Source: a bacterium (lineage in GTDB: Bacteria > Krumholzibacteriota > Krumholzibacteriia > LZORAL124-64-63). From it: a DNA stretch of 6,981 nucleotides. The stretch lies in NCBI GenBank assembly GCA_030591105.1, contig JAUVBS010000109.1, positions 1 through 6,981 on the forward strand. The letters run 5' to 3'. Shown one piece after another: positions 1 to 4,564 of the stretch; the stretch's first letter is position 1; each line of letters opens with the position of its first letter. The notes under the pieces were generated by a model. That model worked only from the letters and a program-made list of their open reading frames with translations. It searched no databases and was not told the origin of the DNA. The position numbers and the translations under genes are program-made.

Positions 1-663
1 CGGATTGATCCTCTTGAGAACCGCCATGACGACGATCGCCAGTGCGCCGAGGGCCAGCGTCGGCCAGTGTGTGCTGTGCCAGGCGGCCTCGAGGGTTCGC
101 CAAACGGTTTCGTAGTGGTGCTCAGCCTTGTCGATCTCAACTCCGAATAGCTTCGGCAACTGCGAAGTGGCGATGATGATCGCCGCCGCGTTGGTAAAAC
201 CGTTCACGACCGGGTGCGACAGGAAGTTCACGATCATGCCGAGTCGCAGCACGCCTAGCGAGAATTGAAACAAACCGACGAGCAGCGCGAGCAGGATCGC
301 ATACGCGATGAAGGCATCGCTGCCCGCCGTCGCCAGCGGCGCGAGCGCCGTCGCTGTCATCAGCGAGACGATAGCGACCGGACCGGTGGCAAGCTGATGG
401 CTCGAACCGAACATGGCCGCGACCATCGGCGGCAAGAATGCCGCGTACAGACCGTAGTACGCCGGCAAGTCCGCCAGCTGCGCGTAGGCCATCGACTGCG
501 GGATCAGCACCAGGGCAACGGTCAGGCCGGAGATGAAGTCGGCCTGGACTCCCGCCGGTCCGTAGTGATCGAACCAGCGTACGAAGGGGAAGACGCGTGC
601 CACGGAGTCGCGAACGGATAGACGGTTGGTCTCCGGGGGCGGGCTGCGATCAGGTTCTGTCAT
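1..663 (-). CDS. SulP-family sulfate/anion permease, N-terminal part (cut by window edge)
   Basis: Inner-membrane anion transporter of the SulP (SLC26-like) family, which moves sulfate, bicarbonate or related anions; the substrate cannot be read here. Reading leftward from the ATG at 663 gives 221 uninterrupted residues that run off the left edge, so the rest of the membrane domain and any C-terminal STAS domain lie outside. Family signatures are clear: DFISGLTVALVLIPQSMAYA at about residues 42-61, then LPAYYGLYAAFLPP at 66-79 and HQLATGPVAIVSLM at 89-102, followed by further hydrophobic helices around 118-140 and 200-215. Residue 65 is Asp where many relatives have Gly (LAGLP). The first 30 residues are a polar cytoplasmic tail. 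The start has only a weak ribosome binding site. The gene lies on the same strand as the hydrolase upstream but 339 bases away, so it probably has its own promoter. Confidence 0.93.
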   Translation of the reverse strand, partial: MTEPDRSPPPETNRLSVRDSVARVFPFVRWFDHYGPAGVQADFISGLTVALVLIPQSMAYAQLADLPAYYGLYAAFLPPMVAAMFGSSHQLATGPVAIVSLMTATALAPLATAGSDAFIAYAILLALLVGLFQFSLGVLRLGMIVNFLSHPVVNGFTNAAAIIIATSQLPKLFGVEIDKAEHHYETVWRTLEAAWHSTHWPTLALGALAIVVMAVLKRINP

Positions 664-787
664 GTCCAGTTGTCACTACCTGTTCGAGGTCACCCGACCG
701 TTGCGGACTTTCCGCTGCCGACGGGATCTACAGGACGGCAGTGGTACGCGCTCGTAGTGTCGGCGCCGCGGAAACCCTGCTGGTTTC

Positions 788-807
788 GCTGTTGATCGTT
801 TAACAGC
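788..807. repeat. Inverted repeat upstream of the permease gene
   Basis: Perfect 6-base arms GCTGTT (788-793) and AACAGC (802-807) flank an 8-base spacer, about 125 bases before the permease start. It could be an operator half-site pair or a hairpin in the leader RNA. Arms this short can also arise by chance. Confidence 0.35.
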
Positions 808-956
808 TTCGGATGATTTAAAACCATTCACACGCGATGAGCAAGACAGACCTTCACGTGGCCGGAAACAATTTTACGGCGGATTACTTGACCGGCACGG
901 GGTGCGACCGGCAGAGAGGCGGCAATTGTCCGCGCGGTCTTCGCGTGCCGTATGAC

Positions 957-999
957 CGTCTGTCGAGCGAGCGTCTGTCGAGCGATGGCTGTCCAGCGA
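957..999. repeat. Short tandem repeat, about 15-base unit, nearly three copies
   Basis: CGTCTGTCGAGCGA occurs at 957-970 and again identically at 972-985. A degenerate third copy (TGGCTGTCCAGCGA, three mismatches) follows at 986-999. The array ends three bases before the hydrolase stop codon (TAG, complement of 1003-1005), so it abuts the 3' end of that gene. Confidence 0.75.
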
Positions 1000-1002
1000 C
1001 CT

Positions 1003-1821
1003 CTAGCGCAACCAATCGTCGTAAAGCTGCGGCCGCCGATCGCGTAGGAACAGCCGGCGCGCGTGAGACCGAGCGACCTGGTCCAGGTCGAGATCACAGC
1101 TGAGAATCTCCTCGCTCCCTCTTGCCGCTCGGGCGATGACGTTGCCAGCGGGGTCGCAGACGAACGACTCGCCGGCGAATTCGAGCTGAGGTTCCTTGCC
1201 GACCCGATTGCAAAGCGCCGTGAAGAATCCGTTCTGAAAAGACGCCACGCGCATCTCGGCCTCGTACAGACCAGCGGGCCATTCATCGACCGCACCGGCT
1301 TGCGGAACGACCACTACCTCGGCCCCGGCCAGAGCCAGTGCGCGTGTGTACTCGGGGAAGTGTCGGTCGTAGCAGATGGCGACGCCGACCTTGCCGATGG
1401 CGGTATCGTAGACCGGTGCGCCGCGGTCGCCGGGAGTGTAGTAATCTCGCTCGTGAAAGCAGTGATGGTCGGGGACGTGGACCATGCGTGTCTTGCCCAG
1501 CAGCTTGCCATCAGCATCGATGACCGGTGAGGCGTCGTAGGTGTGCTCGCCGTCGCGCTCGAATAGATTCAAGACCACCGCGACCTGGTGTCGCGAAGCC
1601 AAGGCGGCAAACGCTTCGGTGGTCGGTCCGGGGATCGGTTCGGCCAGATCGGCCACGCTGCCGTCGGCAGGCCGTTGCGGATAGAACGGCTCGAAGGCGA
1701 GCTCGGCGAAGCAGATCAGCTGGGCGCCCTGAGCGGCGGCTTTCTCGGCCGCCTCGAGACCTCTGGCGCGGTTGGTCTCCTGGTCCTGCGTGGCCGGTTG
1801 CTGGACGAGTGCGATTCTCAT
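1003..1821 (-). CDS. Nitrilase-superfamily carbon-nitrogen hydrolase
   Basis: Cytosolic thiol hydrolase of the nitrilase/C-N hydrolase superfamily, whose members cleave nitriles, amides or N-carbamoyl compounds; length (272 residues) fits the amidase and N-carbamoylputrescine amidase-like branches. Visible landmarks are Glu40 in FAEL, Cys150 in VAICYDRHFPE (the nucleophile) and Glu124 in FHERDYYTPGD, a likely auxiliary glutamate. The segment that normally carries the catalytic lysine (R-K-x-H-x-P in classical members) reads R112-M113-V-H115-V-P117, so that position appears to be Met, with Lys110 three residues earlier. There is no signal peptide or membrane segment. The ATG at 1821 follows GGAG with a 4-base gap, which supports this start. 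The substrate is unknown, and neither neighbour suggests one. I recall similar R-M-V-H sequences in other bacteria, so the change may be characteristic of a subfamily; that is from memory. Confidence 0.93.
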   Translation of the reverse strand: MRIALVQQPATQDQETNRARGLEAAEKAAAQGAQLICFAELAFEPFYPQRPADGSVADLAEPIPGPTTEAFAALASRHQVAVVLNLFERDGEHTYDASPVIDADGKLLGKTRMVHVPDHHCFHERDYYTPGDRGAPVYDTAIGKVGVAICYDRHFPEYTRALALAGAEVVVVPQAGAVDEWPAGLYEAEMRVASFQNGFFTALCNRVGKEPQLEFAGESFVCDPAGNVIARAARGSEEILSCDLDLDQVARSHARRLFLRDRRPQLYDDWLR

Positions 1822-1846
1822 GGCTCTCCGTTTCTCTGTCGCTTGC

Positions 1847-1904
1847 TAGCCCGGATTACTCATGAATCACCCGGGTTAAGGCCGCTCGTGAATCGTCGGG
1901 GTTA
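1847..1904. repeat. REP-like stem-loop with adjacent degenerate direct repeat
   Basis: TAGCCCGG plus ATT (1847-1857) pairs with AAT plus CCGGGTTA (1865-1867 and 1871-1878), giving an imperfect stem with a 7-base loop and a 3-base bulge, like intergenic REP elements. Overlapping it is a direct repeat: the 20 bases at 1859-1878 and those at 1885-1904 (CTCGTGAATCGTCGGGGTTA) agree at 16 of 20 positions, with a period of 26. The element lies 26 bases upstream of the hydrolase start. Confidence 0.5.
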
Positions 1905-1918
1905 GTTACGCATCTCAG

Positions 1919-1932
1919 CTGACGTCCGTCAG
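1919..1932. repeat. Short palindrome CTGACG-TC-CGTCAG
   Basis: Perfect 6-base arms around a 2-base centre, about 100 bases upstream of the hydrolase start. Its position and compact symmetry fit an operator for a dimeric regulator, but it is short and nothing else supports function. Confidence 0.3.
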
Positions 1933-2026
1933 TAGATTACGTTGTGCCTTCAAAAATGTGTCCCGCGGCGAATGGCAGTGTGATCGCAGCCTAGGTCAAT
2001 AATATACGGCCCATAAATCAAGTGCG

Positions 2027-2042
2027 GACCCCCCGGGGGGTC
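2027..2042. repeat. Perfect 16-base palindrome GACCCCCC/GGGGGGTC beside an AT-rich tract
   Basis: The two 8-base arms meet with no spacer, and the plus strand continues TTTGTTTGT. In RNA it could fold as a stem with a 4-base loop followed by a U-rich run, which resembles an intrinsic terminator for plus-strand transcription. No plus-strand gene precedes it, so any terminator role would be for a lost or unseen transcript. Confidence 0.4.
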
Positions 2043-2147
2043 TTTGTTTGTATCGACAAAAACTTTTAAATATCCAGTATTTATATATTTTACAACACAT
2101 TGCGTTGATGACAGTAAATCTAACCGCACAATTTCAACCACGTAAAC

Positions 2148-2191
2148 CGCCGCCCCTGGCGGCGTGACACGAAACGGCTGTGCCGTTCCGT
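2148..2191. repeat. Two adjacent hairpins
   Basis: Hairpin 1 (2148-2164) has perfect 7-base arms CGCCGCC and GGCGGCG with a 3-base loop. Hairpin 2 (2169-2191) has AACGGC and GCCGTT around TGT, extended by ACG/CGT after one A-C mismatch. They are four bases apart, and neither is followed by a T tract. They may be a REP/BIME-type unit or part of a structured RNA. Confidence 0.45.
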
Positions 2192-2464
2192 CGTGCAGAT
2201 ATTGCGGGATTTGTGTCGGCAACACGGAGTGGAATTGTCGGCAGAGCACGTGCTGCGGGACTCCTCTGGGGGCCTTCATCAAACCGCCCGCTATGCGGAC
2301 GGTAGTTGATTGTCGTTATCGCGCGCCGTGCAGACCGAGACAAGAATAGACGCAATTCAGAGCCACGACCTGATCGTTATGAGGGGAGGGGGCGTATATA
2401 CAGGCAAACGCTACCAGTGCCGTAGATACGTACCGTTACCTGCGATTCGTCGCGCCGGCCGGTA

Positions 2465-2602
2465 TCAGTCGAACAAGGCGGCACAAGGGAGGCAGATGCA
2501 CATGACGGCGAATCCGGCGACCAGTACGGCCCAGAGGGCGTATTTCCGCAGGCCATCCTTGAAGCAGAGCTTGCTCGTGAGTTCGTTGTGGGTCTCGCTC
2601 AT
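2465..2602 (-). CDS. Small cysteine-rich single-pass membrane protein (45 residues)
   Basis: I do not recognise a family. The frame starts at ATG 2602, preceded by GGAG (complement of 2608-2611) with a 5-base gap, and ends at TGA (complement of 2465-2467). The product has a polar N-terminus (MSETHNELTSKLCFKDGLRK), one hydrophobic helix at about residues 21-44 (YALWAVLVAGFAVMCICLPC...) and ends LFD. Basic residues before the helix (Lys15, Arg19, Lys20) suggest the N-terminus stays in the cytoplasm. Four cysteines stand out: Cys13, and Cys35, Cys37 and Cys40 forming C-x-C-x-x-C inside the helix, an unusual place that could bind a metal or haem or be lipid-facing. A promoter with a palindromic operator lies about 115 bases upstream on the same strand. 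It sits downstream of the cytochrome gene but appears separately transcribed. Support is the ribosome site, protein-like composition and promoter; homologs are untested. Confidence 0.62.
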   Translation of the reverse strand: MSETHNELTSKLCFKDGLRKYALWAVLVAGFAVMCICLPCAALFD

Positions 2603-2607
2603 GGTGA

Positions 2608-2611
2608 CTCC
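2608..2611 (-). promoter_or_regulatory. Ribosome binding site of the 45-residue membrane protein
   Basis: The minus strand reads GGAG, then TCACC, then the ATG at 2602. The 5-base spacing is near ideal, and this is the main reason for choosing this start over an upstream in-frame TTG at 2620. Confidence 0.6.
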
Positions 2612-2715
2612 ATTCGGCAATGGGGCTCTATCGCTCAGAGTCAGTCGCTCGCGTCGGCTCGAATTCAGGTGGATTCGCTATGGTGTACAGATCGAAGACG
2701 CGAGGCCCGTTAGAT

Positions 2716-2740
2716 ATATCCTATCGGACAGATAGGATAT
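2716..2740. promoter_or_regulatory. Perfect 10+10 bp inverted repeat, probable operator
   Basis: ATATCCTATC (2716-2725) and GATAGGATAT (2731-2740) are exact reverse complements around a 5-base centre GGACA. The repeat covers the spacer and -10 region of the minus-strand promoter at 2718-2747, the usual arrangement for a repressor. Half-site size and spacing fit a dimeric winged-helix or Rrf2-type regulator, but I cannot assign one. An alternative reading is a hairpin at the start of the transcript. Confidence 0.6.
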
Positions 2741-2747
2741 CAGTCAA
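2718..2747 (-). promoter_or_regulatory. Sigma70-like promoter for the small membrane protein gene
   Basis: Minus strand: -35 TTGACT (complement of 2742-2747, 5 of 6 consensus), 18-base spacer, -10 TAGGAT (complement of 2718-2723, 4 of 6). Transcription would start near 2710, leaving a leader of about 105 bases before the ATG at 2602. The palindrome at 2716-2740 overlies it. Confidence 0.45.
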
Positions 2748-2768
2748 CAGTTAAGTTTCTGCTATCAT

Positions 2769-2787
2769 ATTGGTATCTAATATCAAT
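2769..2787. promoter_or_regulatory. Imperfect palindrome upstream of the -35 element
   Basis: ATTGGTAT, a 3-base centre CTA, then ATATCAAT: seven of eight pairs match. It lies about 22 bases upstream of the -35 box at 2742-2747, where an activator would bind. The outer TTG...CAA recalls FNR/CRP-type sites, but the spacing is too long for a normal FNR box, so no regulator is assigned. Confidence 0.35.
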
Positions 2788-2847
2788 ACGAGCCAGAAGC
2801 CCCAAACTCCGCCGCTACCAAGCAGATCGCAACGTAGGCGGCAGAAT

Positions 2848-4347
2848 CTACCGCCTCAAGAAAGCTTCCGCGCCGACCCCGGCCAACCCCTCCCAGTCCG
2901 GTTCCTGCCAGGCCAGCAGGGCGTGGCACTTCTCGCAGTCCTGGCTGATTTCATCGCCTGCCTCGCTGATGTGCTCGTCGCTGTGGCAGCGGAAGCAGCC
3001 GCCGGTGCCCAGCTCGCCGTCGGCATCGAAGTGCGACAGGTTGCTGGTGTAGGGTCCCCAGGTGATTCCCATGTCGGGGAATACGTTGCGGTCGAGGATT
3101 TGCGCCAATTCAGCCGCGGTCGATTCGATGACTGCCAGCAGTGCTGGCAGATCCTCGGGGTGCTCGTTCTGATATATGGCGCGTAGACTTTCGCTCAAGC
3201 GCGCGGCCGTGTCGGCGTCGGGCGGCACTTCTCTCAACACCCGTACACTCTCCCGTCTGAGAAACGGGACCGAGCTGTCGAGGCGACCGTTCGCCAGGGC
3301 CATGTCCACCGCTGCTTCCGGCAATACGAAGACGTGGGTCGGTCGGTTATGGCAATCGAGGCAGTCCATGACCCGCCACGTACCGACGGTCGAGTCCGGA
3401 TCCGCACCGTCCTTGAGGTAGCGGATCTCGCCGGCGGCTGTGCGCTGGACGACCTCGACGATGTCCCGACGTTCGCGATCCAGGTGTCGGTAGCGGACCT
3501 GGTTCGCCCGGTCGACGTGCCAGTGGATGCCGACCGCGCCACCGCCGGGACTGTCGGGGCCGCCGACGTGCAGCACGTTGGCGGTGACCGTCTCGGTGTT
3601 ATCGCGGTCCGGTTCGTAGTGCTTGCGGACGACCAGTTTCGAGCCGTGGAACTTGGTTGGCCAGTGGCAGACCTCGCAGGTCTCCCGCGCCGGTCGCAGG
3701 TTTTCCACCGGTGAGGGGATCGGCCGGCTGTACGAGTCGGTCAGCACGGCGAAGACCTGGCGGATGCCCGATATCTTTGCCCGCACATACCACGACGCGC
3801 CGGTGCCGATGTGGCAGGATACGCACGGCACGTTGGTGTGCGGCGAATCCGTGTACGTCGTCGCCTCCGGTGCCATGACCGTGTGGCAAACGTGTGCGCA
3901 GAACTCTGTCGAGTCGGTGAAGTGGTACGCCTCGTAGCTGAACAGCCCGATGCCGAGCAAGAACAAGAATGCCACGATGCTCACGACGGCCGCCTTGCGC
4001 ACCAATGTCGCGCCGCCGATCTGCACGGCGCTCGGCTGCGGGCCGTACTTCCGCTCGCGTGCGCGGCGCACCGCGCGACCGATGATCAGCAGCAAGACAC
4101 CCAACACCAGGAACCCTGGCAGTATGAGAAAAGCTATCAGATCGACGTAGGGATTCGACTCTCGCGCGAGGATCAGGTTGTAGATGTACAGGCCGAAGAG
4201 CAGCAACATCAGGGAACTCACCGTGACGACGAGTACACTGCCGGCCGCGCTGAACCAGTTATGCCAGAAGAACGGTAACCGTCGGTTGAACCAGTCCTGC
4301 AACTTGTCAGTCAAGGTCGGTGTGCCGCGACTCTCGATCTCTGCCAT
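2848..4347 (-). CDS. NapC/NirT-like membrane-anchored hexahaem cytochrome c
   Basis: Probable quinol-oxidising electron carrier handing electrons to periplasmic partners. The 499-residue product has three hydrophobic segments (about 34-56, 68-90, 117-137); the basic loop RRARERKYG (94-102) marks the cytoplasmic side, placing the rest in the periplasm. Haem motifs are C150-x3-C154-H155, C175-x2-C178-H179, C224-x2-C227-H228, C329-x2-C332-H333, C451-x2-C454-H455 and C471-x2-C474-H475. SPHTNVPCVSCHIG (168-181), the CHWPTKFHG segment (227-235) and GIHWH (273-277) are typical of a three-segment NapC/NirT relative, longer than the about 200-residue NapC/NrfH proteins. The ATG at 4347 follows AAAGGA with a 7-base gap and is preferred over the in-frame ATG at 4383, which would add 12 residues. 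No reductase, nap or nrf partner is visible; it is divergent from the kinase gene. No T-rich terminator follows the stop. Confidence 0.95.
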   Translation of the reverse strand: MAEIESRGTPTLTDKLQDWFNRRLPFFWHNWFSAAGSVLVVTVSSLMLLLFGLYIYNLILARESNPYVDLIAFLILPGFLVLGVLLLIIGRAVRRARERKYGPQPSAVQIGGATLVRKAAVVSIVAFLFLLGIGLFSYEAYHFTDSTEFCAHVCHTVMAPEATTYTDSPHTNVPCVSCHIGTGASWYVRAKISGIRQVFAVLTDSYSRPIPSPVENLRPARETCEVCHWPTKFHGSKLVVRKHYEPDRDNTETVTANVLHVGGPDSPGGGAVGIHWHVDRANQVRYRHLDRERRDIVEVVQRTAAGEIRYLKDGADPDSTVGTWRVMDCLDCHNRPTHVFVLPEAAVDMALANGRLDSSVPFLRRESVRVLREVPPDADTAARLSESLRAIYQNEHPEDLPALLAVIESTAAELAQILDRNVFPDMGITWGPYTSNLSHFDADGELGTGGCFRCHSDEHISEAGDEISQDCEKCHALLAWQEPDWEGLAGVGAEAFLRR

Positions 4348-4485
4348 GGTGACGTCCTTTGAACGAGACCTATCAAATCCCATTATTATGAAAGGCTATC
4401 ATTTCGCGGGCGCGTAGACGAGGGAAAGAACCCTTTTTATTGACGTGGTGGGCGGTACAACCCACCCGCCCGATCCTAACCGATC

Positions 4486-4513
4486 TCGACAAATAACGGA
4501 CTTCATTTATCCT
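4486..4513 (+). promoter_or_regulatory. Sigma70-like promoter for the kinase gene
   Basis: -35 TCGACA (4486-4491, 5 of 6 consensus), 16-base spacer, -10 TATCCT (4508-4513, 4 of 6). The -10 overlaps the perfect palindrome CCTATATAGG (4511-4520). TATCCTAT at 4508-4515 also occurs at 2717-2724 in the operator of the small membrane-protein gene. Confidence 0.4.
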
Positions 4514-4537
4514 ATATAGGTTCCCGACCATCCATTC

Positions 4538-4556
4538 GGGAGCTGTCTCAGCTCTC
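4538..4556 (+). promoter_or_regulatory. Hairpin just before the kinase start codon
   Basis: GGGAGCTG (4538-4545) pairs with CAGCTCTC (4549-4556) around TCT, an 8-pair stem with one G-U pair, ending 8 bases before the ATG at 4565. The only Shine-Dalgarno-like bases (GGGAG) are inside the stem, so it could hold the leader closed. The start itself has no ribosome site at normal spacing. Confidence 0.4.
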
Positions 4557-4564
4557 CGATCTCC

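Larger units (their letters stand above)
664..1002. other. Intergenic region between permease and hydrolase genes
   Basis: I see no credible gene in these 339 bases; the open frames crossing it have no recognisable protein features. It is the 5' side of the permease gene and the 3' side of the hydrolase gene. It holds a perfect inverted repeat at 788-807 (GCTGTT, 8-base loop, AACAGC) and a short tandem repeat at 957-999. A very weak minus-strand promoter match (TTGCTC, 17 bases, TTAAAT) lies at about 820-850. I found no T-rich intrinsic terminator for the hydrolase gene. Confidence 0.6.
1822..2464. other. Gene-poor region with structured repeats and an AT-rich stretch
   Basis: About 640 bases with no gene I can support. 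It contains a REP-like stem-loop and a near-duplicate (1847-1904), a small palindrome (1919-1932), a perfect C6G6 palindrome (2027-2042), an AT-rich stretch (about 2043-2110) and two adjacent hairpins (2148-2191). A minus-strand frame at 1950-2282 (110 codons, TTG or ATG start) resembles nothing I know and changes composition halfway; I leave it uncalled. The hydrolase promoter must lie at the left end, but no convincing -35/-10 pair is visible. The mixed composition suggests decayed or inserted DNA. Confidence 0.5.
4348..4564. promoter_or_regulatory. Divergent intergenic region between cytochrome and kinase genes
   Basis: These 217 bases must carry both promoters. For the kinase a sigma70-like pair is visible at 4486-4513. 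For the cytochrome, only a CATAAT-like -10 near 4385-4390 on the minus strand is apparent, without a clear -35. Inverted GC-rich segments (GGTGGG 4447-4452 with CCCACC 4461-4466; alternatively GGGCGG 4450-4455 with CCGCCC 4466-4471) can form two mutually exclusive stems. Confidence 0.55.

Noticed and set aside
265..621. Plus-strand frame of 118 codons at the left end
   Set aside because: Antisense to the clear SulP permease frame; the Arg- and Gln-rich product is typical of a shadow frame.
1950..2282. Minus-strand frame of 110 codons in the gene-poor region
   Set aside because: No recognised motif, weak start, and a sharp composition change halfway through. It crosses the C6G6 palindrome and both hairpins. 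It could be a decayed gene, but support is too thin to call.
2310..2735. Plus-strand frame of 141 codons
   Set aside because: It lies antisense to the small membrane protein gene and its operator, is rich in Arg and Ser like out-of-frame GC-rich DNA, and has no ribosome site or family features.
2769..2787. FNR box upstream of the small membrane protein gene
   Set aside because: TTG and CAA ends are present, but the spacing between half-sites is longer than the FNR site TTGAT-N4-ATCAA and the inner bases do not match.
2836..2856. Inverted repeat AGGCGG/CCGCCT spanning the cytochrome stop codon as a terminator
   Set aside because: Six-pair stem with a 9-base loop and no T tract on the minus strand side, so it does not qualify as an intrinsic terminator.
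3811..4278. Plus-strand frame of 155 codons opposite the cytochrome
   Set aside because: Antisense to the membrane segments and first haem motifs of the cytochrome; no features of its own.
4421..4440. Possible terminator AGGG-AAAGAA-CCCT followed by TTTTAT on the plus strand
   Set aside because: Only a 4-pair stem, and no plus-strand gene lies upstream for it to terminate; it is more likely part of the divergent promoter region.
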